A stretch of 64,000 bases of DNA from JBBQZU01 sp038207425 (GCA_038207425.1 JBBQZU010000005.1:79778-143777), one strand, 5' to 3'. Numbered from the stretch's first letter, positions 54,313 through 63,810 are shown. Numbers and translations are program-made. The notes: generated by a model not told the origin, from the sequence alone.

Positions 54313-54343
54313 TTTGCGCTGTTCAGAAATTGGATTACTTTTG
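54313..54343 (+). promoter_or_regulatory. Promoter of tRNA-Asp
   Basis: TTTG (54313-54316), a 19-base spacer and TACTTTTG (54336-54343) match the -33/-7 consensus. The start would be near 54350. Confidence 0.8.
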
Positions 54344-54375
54344 CAACCGCTTCAAGCGAGAAGCGGATATACCTT

Positions 54376-54449
54376 GGTTCGGTAGTTCAGTTGGTTAGAA
54401 TACCTGCCTGTCACGCAGGGGGTCGCGGGTTCGAGTCCCGTCCGGACCG
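54376..54449 (+). tRNA. tRNA-Asp (anticodon GTC)
   Basis: A 74-base cloverleaf. The acceptor GGTTCGG/CCGGACC contains one T-G pair; the discriminator is G. The D-arm has GTTCAGTTGGTTAGAA. The anticodon stem CCTGC/GCAGG has loop CTGTCAC, and the T-arm is CGGGTTCGAGTCCCG. CCA is not encoded as such (CAA follows). Confidence 0.96.
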
Positions 54450-54452
54450 CAA

Positions 54453-54478
54453 AAGCCTCCCAGAAATTGGGGGGCTTT
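54453..54478 (+). terminator. Terminator after tRNA-Asp
   Basis: A stem AGCCTCCC/GGGGGGCT (one wobble pair) with loop AGAAATT is followed by a T-rich stretch. Confidence 0.75.
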
Positions 54479-54498
54479 GCTGCTTTTTATCATTTTAT

Positions 54499-54550
54499 CC
54501 TGCCTGTCATCCTGCCCGGACCGCACAAGCTTCCCAGAAATTGGGGGGCA
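54499..54550 (+). repeat. Degenerate partial copy of tRNA-Asp plus its terminator
   Basis: CCTGCCTGTCA (54499-54509) repeats the tRNA anticodon arm. CCGGACCGCA through the AGAAATTGGGGGG terminator region (54516-54550) then repeats 54442-54476 with two to three differences. The two copies are 96 and 74 bases from their originals, so about 22 bases (the T-arm side) are missing. This looks like a truncated tandem duplication of the tRNA locus, not a functional tRNA. Confidence 0.75.
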
Positions 54551-54844
54551 TTTTTATTATCTGGTCAGGCGAGTGCTTGTTCTCGTACTTAAATTAATAA
54601 AGCCAAGATTAGAATTCCTGAATAATTTACTGCACCGCGGTTTTGGTAGATAAAGTAAGGAGTTTCAGTAAGGCCTATCTTTTAAGTTCAATCATACCGC
54701 TAACAAGGTTACCCGCAGATTATTTATACCTTGATTTTTTGAATTTGGTTAACTGTGAATTGTATAGTATTTGAAATATTTTGAACTGATATGGCATTGG
54801 AAGGGTAGAAACGTATTTATATTTGAGTTGAATATTTTCCTATT

Positions 54845-56489
54845 ATGAGATCAAGGCGAAGAGGTCTGTTTGTTCACACACTACTGAGTATTGCTATTTT
54901 GCCATCAGCATACTATGCGCAGGAATGTGGTGAAACGTTAGTAACGCTTCAAATATTAACGGAAACACCGTTCAAAACTAACTGGAATCTATATGAAGGT
55001 GATAATTTTATTGCGGTCGAAATCTTTCAAGCTCCGGGATGAAACTACACAATATGTCTTCCGGCGGGATGTTACATGTTGTCTATATCATTAACATCGC
55101 AAAGTCTTAATAATGATCATTATATATTAAGCCTACCCGGCGAAGATCGTAGCGGCTCGCTTTACTATAAAGCGGACATTGCGCAGTTTGATATTGGCTC
55201 GTGTTCCGGTCTAGTTTATGGATACACTGACCCCGTGGCTTTGAACTATAATCCTGTAGCGAATACAGAAGACGGTGGTTGCTATTATACGAATGAATGT
55301 TACATGGAAATTGTTGAGTATTCGCTTAGTGGTCGTTTTCTCACATTTCAAGTTCATCTTTATAGCGATAGCTATAATTGGTTTGTAAATGGTGCTCCTG
55401 ACATACCCCCTACTTCTTCTAATCTTGGGAGTATTTATTGCAGTCAGCCTGGTGAATATGAAGTTTGCACTACTCGACCCCCAACTGCTCAATGCCCCTC
55501 TTTTCCAATGTGGTGTCTTACATATTCCAGTAATAGACCAATTCAAGCCAATATTGTTCATCCCATTATTCAGGTCAGCGAACTGGATTAGAACTGCGAA
55601 GCTGTTTTTATTACTGAAACACCTCATTCTATTGTTCATGATGTAATTCCATGGCTTTTGAATTTTGAGCAAACGCATTACTGGGGCAAAGCAGTTAAAC
55701 TTACTTTCGATGAGTCCGGAATACACAGTATTTTAACCAGTATTTACATTTCGGATGTTGTGGCAGGTGGTAGCATAGACTTTATTCCTGATGGATGTGA
55801 GCCCGTTCAGAGCATATCAGGTTGTACAAATATTGATGCTCTAAATTATGACTCTGAGGCAGTTACTGATGATGGATCTTGCTGGATTATTTCCAAATCA
55901 TGCGCTGTGCCTTTCGAGGCAGAACCTGTTCCTGATGGTGAAAATATACTTTGGCTCATTACAGATACAGCGGGGGCTCTCCAGTAATAGCGTATTTTGG
56001 GATTTTGGAGACGGCAACTTCAGCTCTGATCTTTATGCGTTGCATACCTATGATGACAACGGGCCCTTTACACTATGTTTACACTCTACATATTTTAATA
56101 CTACCGGGGGTGCATGTACAGGAATTTTCTGCATGGAAGTAGATGAAACTCTTTTGGGACGTTCTGATGGATTTAGTGTAATAGTTGGCAATCCTGTTGC
56201 ATTATCTGATATCAATCAATTTCAAGATAGATGAGAAATGTTGAAACTATGGCCTAATCCTGCGGCAGAGCAAATATTTGTTGAAATTCCGGATCAGAGA
56301 AGTAGCATTATCGACATTAAGGTTTACGACTCATATGGCAGGCAACTTAACGCAAGAATTAAAGATGCCCCAAAAACGTTATATTATTCAGAACCGGATA
56401 TTTCACTTCTAAGTAACGGACTCTATTTTGTCGAAGTCTCAACTACGGACTTTGCGCAAAGAATGAAACTGATTATTGCAAAGAAATAA
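54845..56489 (+). pseudogene. Secreted T9SS cargo protein with PKD-like domain, broken by three stops and a frameshift
   Basis: The gene starts at 54845 with a signal peptide (LFVHTLLSIAILPSAYYAQ). In one frame it contains TGA at 55040-55042 and TAG at 55589-55591, running to TAA at 55985-55987. The flanking segments read on naturally (GSCSGLVYGYTDPVALNYNP; SISGCTNIDALNYDSEA), a repeated cysteine-rich motif. In the shifted frame it continues with a PKD-like piece (VFWDFGDGNFSSDLYALHTYDDNGPF). TGA at 56232-56234 is then followed in frame by the T9SS sorting domain (LWPNPAAEQIFVEIPD; NGLYFVEVSTTD; LIIAKK). At least four lesions mark it as a dead gene. Confidence 0.85.
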
Positions 56490-56680
56490 TAGCAATATTT
56501 ATTTCATCACGGTAAATGGTCATCGGAATAGAAGGTTTGTGATTGCTCTGATTGTGATTCATAAATCGGACTATGGAAAATCTTCTGAAGCCCAGGATAA
56601 CGATTATACTCTGGGTTAATGGTAATTCAAAAATTCGCATGCTGGCCAACGCTTACTGAAGCTGGCAACTCTAATAATTG

Positions 56681-56713
56681 GTACAATTTCGGAGTGTGAT
56701 TCCGAAATTGTAC
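56681..56713. repeat. Perfect 13-bp inverted repeat upstream of the ATPase gene
   Basis: GTACAATTTCGGA (56681-56693), a 7-base spacer GTGTGAT and TCCGAAATTGTAC (56701-56713) form a perfect inverted repeat. It ends 10 bases before the ATG of the DUF4143 gene, so it lies in the region where an operator or leader hairpin would act. Confidence 0.9.
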
Positions 56714-56722
56714 CTTTAGGCT

Positions 56723-57886
56723 ATGATATTAAGAGAAGCCGAACAGGAACTGCGTATCTTGTCGGAACAGTTTAAGGCTATCGCTATTGTTGGGCCCAGA
56801 CAGTCCGGCAAAACCACTTTAACCCGCGCTCTGTTCCCGGAAAAATCATATGTATCTTTAGAAAATCCGGATACACGACAATTTGCAGATCAAGATCCTC
56901 GGGGTTTTTTAGGTCAATTTTCGGGTGGAGCCATTTTAGATGAGATCCAAAGAGTTCCCGCTCTTTTTTCCTACCTACAGCAAATGTTGGATGAAAGCGA
57001 TGCTGCCGGCCAATTTATTTTGACCGGCTCAAATAATTTTTTGTTACAACAAAATATTGTTCAAAGTCTGGCTGGCAGATTAGCGTATCTGTACCTTTTA
57101 CCATTTTCGGTGGCCGAGTTAAAATCAGCAAATTTGCTGCCCGAAACCCTGAATGAAATGTTATTTAAAGGAAGTTACCCCCCAGTTTTTCACCAGCGTA
57201 TCGATCCTGAAAAATGGTTCCCCAATTATATCAAAACCTACATTGAACGCGATGTTCGTTTGATAAAGAATATTTCCAACTTGGGTGCTTTTGAGCGATT
57301 TTTAAGATTTTGCGCCGGAAGGGTTGGCCAATTATTGAATAAGAGCAGTTTGGGGATAGAAGTTGGAGTTGACAGTAAAACCATTGATGCGTGGTTGACA
57401 ATTTTAGAAAGTAGTTTTGTTATCCACCTGTTAAAGCCCCATCACCAAAATTTCAATAAACGGTTGGTGAAAATGCCCAAATTATACTTTCACGATACGG
57501 GGTTGGCATGTGCATTACTGGGGATACAAAGTCAAAATCAAATTCAAACTCATCCTCTTAGGGGGAATCTTTTTGAAAATTTTGTCGTCGGTGAGTTTGT
57601 GAAAACCCAGTATAACGCGGGAAAGCAAGGTCAATTGTATTTTTGGCGCGACAACAAAGGCAATGAAATAGACCTGATCATTGATAAAGGAGATTCTTTG
57701 TATCCGATTGAAATAAAAGCAGGGCAAACCATAACCCAAGCGTACTTCAAAGGAATCAATTTTTGGAATAAGGTTACCCGCACCAATGGCGGAACTGTGA
57801 TTTATGCCGGAGACATGGTGCAAAGTCGAAGCAGTGGCATAGATGTAAAGCCCTGGTTTGAAATGGAGATTACAAGACTTTTGTAG
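56723..57886 (+). CDS. AAA+ ATPase with DUF4143 (AAA_14) C-terminus
   Basis: A 387-residue protein. The N-terminal AAA domain has Walker A VGPRQSGKTTLTRAL (residues ~23-37) and Walker B GGAILDEIQRVPALF. TGSNNFLL is sensor-1-like. The DUF4143 C-terminus has a PD-(D/E)xK-like signature: FWRDNKGNEIDLII...LYPIEIKAG. The family is widespread, patchy and poorly understood. It stands alone behind a strong inverted repeat; it has no obvious partner gene. Confidence 0.9.
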   Translation: MILREAEQELRILSEQFKAIAIVGPRQSGKTTLTRALFPEKSYVSLENPDTRQFADQDPRGFLGQFSGGAILDEIQRVPALFSYLQQMLDESDAAGQFILTGSNNFLLQQNIVQSLAGRLAYLYLLPFSVAELKSANLLPETLNEMLFKGSYPPVFHQRIDPEKWFPNYIKTYIERDVRLIKNISNLGAFERFLRFCAGRVGQLLNKSSLGIEVGVDSKTIDAWLTILESSFVIHLLKPHHQNFNKRLVKMPKLYFHDTGLACALLGIQSQNQIQTHPLRGNLFENFVVGEFVKTQYNAGKQGQLYFWRDNKGNEIDLIIDKGDSLYPIEIKAGQTITQAYFKGINFWNKVTRTNGGTVIYAGDMVQSRSSGIDVKPWFEMEITRLL

Positions 57887-58048
57887 ACCTGGATTGCTGG
57901 TGCACTCACGGCCAGAGAGTGTTCAATTTACTGCGTCGCATGCACTTATACACCCGAGCAATTGCTCTGCAACAAGTAAAACTTCCAACGCACTCAAACT
58001 TTGCTACTTTTGCCAATTATATCAAAGGCAATCTTTTAAAACCACCCT

Positions 58049-58777
58049 ATGCACCGACATATTGATCAATGGTACAGTCCGTCACTGAACAAGAATATGG
58101 AGATCGTAACTTACGGCTCCTATGGATTTTCACTTCTCCTGCTGCCTACCGCCGCTGCTGATTATCTTGAATATGAGCGCTTTCAATTAATTGATGCCAT
58201 CTCTCCACTTATCAACTCGGGAAAGATAAAAGTGTTTAGCATTAACAGCATCAACAATGAAAGCTGGCTAAACAGCAAGATGAACCCTCGGCATAAAGCC
58301 ATGCGGCATGCTCAGTTCAACAACTATGTGTACAACGAGGTAATACCCTATATCAAAACAAGTACAAGCGAAAGTACTCCGGTTATTATTTCTGGCGCTT
58401 CATTCGGTGCATTGCATGCGGCCAACCTTTTCTTTAAAAACCCCTGGCTGATAAATGGCTGTATTGCCATGAGCGGCGACTATAAGCTTACTTCATATAC
58501 CAAAGGCTACTGGGATGAAGATGTGTACTTCAACAGCCCCATGCACTACCTCCACAATTTGCATGATGAGAATACCCTGAATCAGATTCGCAGCGGACGC
58601 ATACACATCCTATCAGGACAGGGCGACTACGAAGCACCTCAAGCTTCACGCGAATTGTCGTCGCTGCTCCACGGCAAAGGTATTCCCAATGAACTTGATA
58701 TATGGGGATATGATATGACCCACGATTGGCCTACCTGGCGGCAAATGCTGCCTTATGTGCTCAAGGCGAAGTTCTGA
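58049..58777 (+). CDS. Alpha/beta hydrolase-fold esterase-like protein
   Basis: A 242-residue protein resembling esterase D/S-formylglutathione-hydrolase-like enzymes. The nucleophile elbow is SGASFGALHAANLFF (GxSxG-like, with Ser in GASFG). The acid is likely in ILSGQGDYEAPQ and the catalytic His in MTHDWPTWR. It has no signal peptide. The start ATG at 58049 is supported by the family start with IDQWYSPSL. It is a single gene before the 603-residue protein. Confidence 0.82.
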   Translation: MHRHIDQWYSPSLNKNMEIVTYGSYGFSLLLLPTAAADYLEYERFQLIDAISPLINSGKIKVFSINSINNESWLNSKMNPRHKAMRHAQFNNYVYNEVIPYIKTSTSESTPVIISGASFGALHAANLFFKNPWLINGCIAMSGDYKLTSYTKGYWDEDVYFNSPMHYLHNLHDENTLNQIRSGRIHILSGQGDYEAPQASRELSSLLHGKGIPNELDIWGYDMTHDWPTWRQMLPYVLKAKF

Positions 58778-58940
58778 GCGCCTACGGGATGAATATCCTT
58801 ATTTTGGCGATTATTCTGTGTTATTAGGCTATTAAATGATTGTTTTCTTCGATGGAAGCTTTGTTTTTTAGTAGATTCTGCTGTAAATTGGTACTTTCGT
58901 TTAAGGGTACTCCCCACCACCGGGACAAGATTCGGCTTAT

Positions 58941-60752
58941 ATGAACAGTACATCTTCACCTCATACTTTCCATATACCTGTAATGGGTACGGGGTTTACT
59001 ATTGATACTCCCATCAAAATTGCCCACCTCGGAATTCATTCCGTAATGTCGATGGTTGATGATGTGTTGGTAGAAAAAATGCGAAAGCGACACAGTGAAA
59101 AGCACAATCTGCCCTTTGAGCCTATTTCAGACAAAAGTCATGACCACCGCGCAAAGCGTTTCACAGCCTGGCTGAATCTTGTTGGAGAGTTGTCCAACAT
59201 AAATTTTCAGAATCTGAAAATAGACAAGTCAGAAATACGTCGGTATATCAATCTGCTGCCGGTAGATGCCCCACTGCGGCTTTCCTATTACGCTTTTATG
59301 TCGGGTAAGCCAAGTGATGCTGCGTTGTATCAATGGGCTGAAAAACAGTTGGTTTCGGGAAGTATTGACGTGAATATCATGACCAAACTCGATAGGGAGA
59401 ATTTTGGCGCAGATGGAAACAAACTAATGGCTGAGTACAATGATGCGCACTCAGCCCTACGCGGTTTTGCACAGAGCAGTCTGCATGGCACCTTAGTTTT
59501 TTCGGCTGGTATGAATCCCAAACTCTACGGCTACCTGGAGCATTTTCCCGATTTCTTTCCCGATAAGGACGGCAATTTTAAAAAGCGCATCGCTCTGAAG
59601 GTTAGTGATTATCGCTCGGCCCTGATACAGGGGAAATTTTTGGCCAAAAAGGGTATCTGGGTTTCGGAATACCGAATTGAGTCAGGACTCAATTGCGGAG
59701 GCCACGCATTTGCTACCGATGGCTACCTGATGGGGCCAATTCTCAATGAGTTCAGGCAGAAAAGAATCGAACTCAATGCAGAGCTGTTTGAAACCATTCG
59801 GCAGTCGCTTTCGGCAAAGGGATTGGTTGTCCCGGAATCACCACTTCAAGCAAAAATTACTGCTCAGGGCGGAGTGGGCAGCCCTGAAGAACAGGAATTT
59901 TTGTTAAGCCATTATGGGGTTGATAGTGTTGGTTGGGGTACACCATTTTTGCTGGTGCCCGAGGTAACCAATGTTGATCAGGCCACCCGCGATAAACTTT
60001 CTGCCGCCCGCGAAGAAGATATCGAGTTGAGCAAAATTTCTCCACTCGGAGTGCCATACAATAATCTGAAATCAAATTCAAAGGATCTTGAGAAGCTGGA
60101 GTACATTCAAAAAGGCCGGCCCGGAAGCCCATGCCCCAAGAAGTATATCGCGCTCAATACCGAATTTACCGACCAGGGCATCTGCATGGCTTCGCGCCAA
60201 TACCAGCATCTTAAATTAAAAGAGCTATACAGCAAAGGCCTTCCCTACGAGGAGTATCAGAAAGCCCATGAAGAAGTGGTGCATAAATCATGCATTTGCG
60301 TAGGCCTTGGTACGGCTGCACTTTTGGTAAATGAACTCGACACAAAGGTAGAAGGAGCAGGAGTTTCTGTATGCCCCGGACCAAATATTGCATATTTTAC
60401 AGGTGAGTATACCCTTGAATCAATGAGCGATCATATTTACGGCAAAACCAACTCGGTGGCACGTGCCGACAGACCGCACATGTTTATCAAGGAGCTCAAT
60501 ATTTACATAGATTTTCTGGCCGATAAAATTCAGGAAAGCAAATATACCGCTGATGCCAAACAGTTGAGGTACCTCAAAAACTTTCGCGAAAACTTGCTGA
60601 GTGGTACCATGTACTATAGAAACCTATTTTCAAATTCCGCTCCCTGGAACAGCGAATCGTTTGCGCTTTTGCAAATTCAGCTAAGCGATGCCGAATTGCG
60701 CCTTCATGCTATTACGGCTTCTATTTTCGAATCGCTCACGCAGGCAGGGTAG
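58941..60752 (+). CDS. Conserved protein of unknown function, probable FMN-type TIM barrel with cysteine-rich C-terminus
   Basis: A 603-residue protein that I cannot assign to a named family. The first part, PIKIAHLGIHSVMSMVDDVLVEKMR, looks like the first strand and helix of a flavin TIM barrel. The segment QGGVGSPEEQEFLLSHYGVDSVGWGTPFLLVPEV (about residues 308-342) matches the GG...GAD.VG.GT phosphate-binding pattern of FMN barrels such as nitronate monooxygenase. Cysteine-containing motifs include SGLNCGGHAF, GSPCPKKY, GICMASRQ, HKSCICVGLG and VCPGPNIAYF. They could hold an Fe-S cluster or be structural. No membrane helix or signal is present. It stands alone, and the promoter is not visible. 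Confidence 0.6.
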   Translation: MNSTSSPHTFHIPVMGTGFTIDTPIKIAHLGIHSVMSMVDDVLVEKMRKRHSEKHNLPFEPISDKSHDHRAKRFTAWLNLVGELSNINFQNLKIDKSEIRRYINLLPVDAPLRLSYYAFMSGKPSDAALYQWAEKQLVSGSIDVNIMTKLDRENFGADGNKLMAEYNDAHSALRGFAQSSLHGTLVFSAGMNPKLYGYLEHFPDFFPDKDGNFKKRIALKVSDYRSALIQGKFLAKKGIWVSEYRIESGLNCGGHAFATDGYLMGPILNEFRQKRIELNAELFETIRQSLSAKGLVVPESPLQAKITAQGGVGSPEEQEFLLSHYGVDSVGWGTPFLLVPEVTNVDQATRDKLSAAREEDIELSKISPLGVPYNNLKSNSKDLEKLEYIQKGRPGSPCPKKYIALNTEFTDQGICMASRQYQHLKLKELYSKGLPYEEYQKAHEEVVHKSCICVGLGTAALLVNELDTKVEGAGVSVCPGPNIAYFTGEYTLESMSDHIYGKTNSVARADRPHMFIKELNIYIDFLADKIQESKYTADAKQLRYLKNFRENLLSGTMYYRNLFSNSAPWNSESFALLQIQLSDAELRLHAITASIFESLTQAG

Positions 60753-60798
60753 CGTTTCAACTTTCGGTAAATGTATTTATTGAATGTAAATTCGCCCG

Positions 60799-62022
60799 AT
60801 GAAGGTGCAATTTGATGTGGTAGTAATAGGTGGAGGGGCGGCTGGTTTCTTTGCAGCCATACATGCTGCCCAAGGAGGTCAGCGCGAAGTTGCTATTCTT
60901 GAGAAAACTTCAAAATTGCTCACTAAGGTGCTCGTTAGCGGCGGCGGGCGGTGCAATGTTACCCACGATTGCATGTACGCAAACAAGCTCGTGAAGAATT
61001 ACCCCAGGGGAGGCAATTCACTCAAGAAGGCATTCGAAACTTTCGGCCCGACCGATACAGTGAAATGGTTTGAATCCAAAGGTGTGCGTCTTAAAACTGA
61101 AGGCGATGGCCGGATGTTTCCGGTTAGCAATTCATCACAAACTATTGCCGATTGCCTTTTGAATGAAGCAGAGCGCGCAGGAGTTGATATCCAAATTAAA
61201 ACTGAAGTAAAAGCCATAGTGCCCCAAACAGGCGGCTTGTTTCAGCTTGAAACTGCTCAGGGCGGGCCAATTATTTGCCGAAAGGTCATTGTAACTTCAG
61301 GCGGGTTTAGCAAGCCTGAGACCTATGATTTTATTAGCAAATTGGGAATCAGTATCGCCGCTCCGGTGCCATCACTTTTTACATTCAATGTTCCCGACTC
61401 TGATTTGAAGGACTTGATGGGGCTCTCAGTTGCGAAAGGATCAGTGCAAATACCCGGCACGGGCTGGAAACAGGAAGGTCCTGTGCTCATTACGCACTGG
61501 GGATTTAGCGCTCCGGCGGTGATTAAGCTTTCTGCTTGGGCTGCTATCGATTTGAATAAGCGCAGTTATAAATTTCCGATTCTCATCAATTGGACAGGGT
61601 TAGGGGAAGAAGATGTGCGTGCAGCCTTGAGGCAAATGCGTGAGATACACCCAAACAAAACCGTGAAGGGAAATGCCTGCTTTGATATTTCTGCCAGGCT
61701 TTGGGAGCGACTTTGCGATAAGGCGGGGATAGTTCAGGAAGTTCGCCATGCCGAGGTACCTGCCAAAAGTATAAACCGCCTTGTTGAAATGCTCGTTCGC
61801 AGCCCCTTTGATGTATCTGGAAAAACTACCTGGAAAGAAGAATTTGTAACCTGTGGAGGGGTTGAGCTTGATGAAGTAGAGCTCCACACTTTTGAATCAA
61901 ATAAAATACCTGGACTTTATTTCGCCGGCGAGGTGCTAAACGTGGACGGCATTACCGGCGGTTTCAATTTTCAGCACGCGTGGACCAGCGGTTATCTGGC
62001 TGGGATGAGCGCAGGGGGGTAG
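60799..62022 (+). CDS. BaiN/HI0933-type flavoprotein
   Basis: A 407-residue NAD(P)/FAD-dependent oxidoreductase. FAD motif VVVIGGGAAGFFAAIHAA is at residues ~7-24. LLTKVLVSGGGRCNVTH is the family signature, and the C-terminal FAGEVLNVDGITGGFNFQHAWTSGYLAG closes the FAD site. The HI0933 family was linked to bile-acid (BaiN) or aromatic metabolism, but most members are uncharacterised. It follows the 603-residue gene by 46 bases, possibly in one transcript. Confidence 0.9.
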   Translation: MKVQFDVVVIGGGAAGFFAAIHAAQGGQREVAILEKTSKLLTKVLVSGGGRCNVTHDCMYANKLVKNYPRGGNSLKKAFETFGPTDTVKWFESKGVRLKTEGDGRMFPVSNSSQTIADCLLNEAERAGVDIQIKTEVKAIVPQTGGLFQLETAQGGPIICRKVIVTSGGFSKPETYDFISKLGISIAAPVPSLFTFNVPDSDLKDLMGLSVAKGSVQIPGTGWKQEGPVLITHWGFSAPAVIKLSAWAAIDLNKRSYKFPILINWTGLGEEDVRAALRQMREIHPNKTVKGNACFDISARLWERLCDKAGIVQEVRHAEVPAKSINRLVEMLVRSPFDVSGKTTWKEEFVTCGGVELDEVELHTFESNKIPGLYFAGEVLNVDGITGGFNFQHAWTSGYLAGMSAGG

Positions 62023-62086
62023 GCATTAACCCACGTTTAAAACCGGAGGTTGTGGTTGATCTTCTGCGATTCAGCAATGATTTTCT

Positions 62087-62110
62087 AAACCGTTAAAACG
62101 GTTTTTGTTT
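62087..62110 (+). terminator. Terminator after the flavoprotein gene
   Basis: A 7-bp stem AAACCGT/ACGGTTT with loop TAAA is followed by TTGTTT, about 65 bases after the stop. Confidence 0.6.
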
Positions 62111-62202
62111 ACGCTGGTATAACATCATAGCCCAGGTATTAAACCGTAAGCCATATATCATTAATCTGCTTGCTTTTCTATAATGTCAGCTAACTTTGCG
62201 CT

Positions 62203-63036
62203 ATGACCAACAATTTTTGTTACCTGAAAATTTTTCTGATTTTATGCATCGCATTTATTGCAGCTTGCAACGCACCTCAACCATCAGGTGATCAGGTAAC
62301 CTACCCTGCTACAGAACAACTAAATAATCTCAGTCCAGAAGGTGTGTACAACAGATTGCTGCTGCGCCATGTAAGCCGCAGGGGAGTAGTGAATTACCGT
62401 GGCTTGGTGCGCGATAGCCTGCAACTGAATATTTATCTGGATCACCTCGAAGCTGCTAATATGAATGATTCAGCCTGGAGCGAAGCGCACGAATTGGCTT
62501 TTTGGATCAATACTTACAATGCTTCTACGTTAAGGCTTATCATCAGAAATTATCCGCTGCGATCTCCGCTCGATATTGGTATTGTAATGCCCGATATAAG
62601 CCGGCCTGACTACACCGTAATTTCGCAGGCATCAAGTGTGGCATATGATATTGAATTTATTACTATTGGAGGTTACCAATACAGCCTGGATGAAATTCGC
62701 GATGAGAAAATTAGAAAAAGCTTTAACGACCCGCGCATACATTTTGCGCTGTGCAACGGCACCAAAAGCGCACCCCGGCTGCGGCGAGAAGCCTATACCG
62801 GAGATAAACTGAACGCCCAGATTGAAGCATCCACCCGCGAATTCCTTATTCTTCCAGACAAAAATCAGATCAACCCAAATCAGCCATCGCTGGCTCCGTT
62901 ATTCAGAGATTTTGCCGCCGATTTCGAAAAATCCGGAACAACTGTTTTTGGATTTATAAACCGCTACCTACCAGTGCAAATAAAACCGGATGCCAAAGCA
63001 CAATACCTTCAGTATAACTGGCTTCTGAACGAATAA
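62203..63036 (+). CDS. DUF547 lipoprotein
   Basis: A 277-residue predicted lipoprotein with lipobox FIAAC (Cys22). The DUF547 core is LAFWINTYNASTLRLIIRNYP and DPRIHFALCNGTKSAPRLRREAYTGDKLNAQI. In most relatives this last segment is HFAL.C...SCP; here the second cysteine is Ala and the first is shifted by one. The function of the family is unknown. The convergent lipoprotein gene ends 15 bases after its stop. Confidence 0.85.
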   Translation: MTNNFCYLKIFLILCIAFIAACNAPQPSGDQVTYPATEQLNNLSPEGVYNRLLLRHVSRRGVVNYRGLVRDSLQLNIYLDHLEAANMNDSAWSEAHELAFWINTYNASTLRLIIRNYPLRSPLDIGIVMPDISRPDYTVISQASSVAYDIEFITIGGYQYSLDEIRDEKIRKSFNDPRIHFALCNGTKSAPRLRREAYTGDKLNAQIEASTREFLILPDKNQINPNQPSLAPLFRDFAADFEKSGTTVFGFINRYLPVQIKPDAKAQYLQYNWLLNE

Positions 63037-63051
63037 GCGCAAGGGCCTGTA

Positions 63052-63810
63052 CTATTTCTTTTCAGGCAAAGTATTTTCCTGGTTCTGGCGAATTAAATCT
63101 TCCGTGCTGATTGAGATTATCAAATCAGGAAGTTCAATGAGTGAATTGGCTTTGTTGACCCCTACCACGGTACCGGTTTTACTGAGTCCTCCACTTTTGA
63201 CAATTACCTTATCTCCCGGCTTTATTTTCATGGTTGCTGGCATTTCGCCATCGGTATAGTACAGGTCATTTTTTAATACTTTGTGAGAATACCCTCCCGT
63301 GCTTCTCACCAAAATTTTGTCAACATAATCAGTATGCGTTATTGTACCTCTTACCAATCGATTCTTGTTTACGAAAGCGATATTTCTACCAGGTATTGGT
63401 TTGATTCCTATTGGTTCATCTTCCACCACCTTTGAACCGAAAATGCTGCGCTCTAAGCTAGTATCAAATTCACCCGTGCGCACCACATCTGCGGTTAAGG
63501 TTACGACTGTGGTTGCCACAATTATAAAGTATGACCGTTTAAAATCAACAGAAACATTTGCGAAAACCTCTACTGAATCAAGCACATAATTTTTGTACAT
63601 ATCTATTCGTGCCTGATGAACAAGTGCAGTTTGATCAAGCCCTCCAATGCCGAATACATGCGTAGTTTTAGCAGTGCCCGAAGCGAAGCCCAATACCTGA
63701 AACTTACCCGGTTCAAGGTGTGCGTTGCTGGTGTAGGTGCCACTGTGAAATGCGCAGGAAGAGAAAATAACTGAAATAAGAACAATTGTTAATAGATTGA
63801 CTCGGTTCAT
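63052..63810 (-). CDS. DUF6567-like lipoprotein
   Basis: A 252-residue predicted lipoprotein with lipobox VIFSSC (Cys19). Residues ~35-110 (VLGFASGTAKTTHVFGIGGLDQTALVHQAR...ANVSVDFKRSYF...VTLTADVV) resemble the DUF6567 region. The C-terminal ~100 residues are beta-rich with KVLKNDLYYTDGEMPATMKIKPGDKVIVKSGG. Function is unknown. Confidence 0.72.
   Translation of the reverse strand: MNRVNLLTIVLISVIFSSCAFHSGTYTSNAHLEPGKFQVLGFASGTAKTTHVFGIGGLDQTALVHQARIDMYKNYVLDSVEVFANVSVDFKRSYFIIVATTVVTLTADVVRTGEFDTSLERSIFGSKVVEDEPIGIKPIPGRNIAFVNKNRLVRGTITHTDYVDKILVRSTGGYSHKVLKNDLYYTDGEMPATMKIKPGDKVIVKSGGLSKTGTVVGVNKANSLIELPDLIISISTEDLIRQNQENTLPEKK

Noticed and set aside
54900..56500. Stop codons TGA and TAG within long frames suggesting genetic recoding
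   Set aside because: Different stop codons and a frameshift occur in the same gene, and intact housekeeping genes use all three normally. Decay is simpler.
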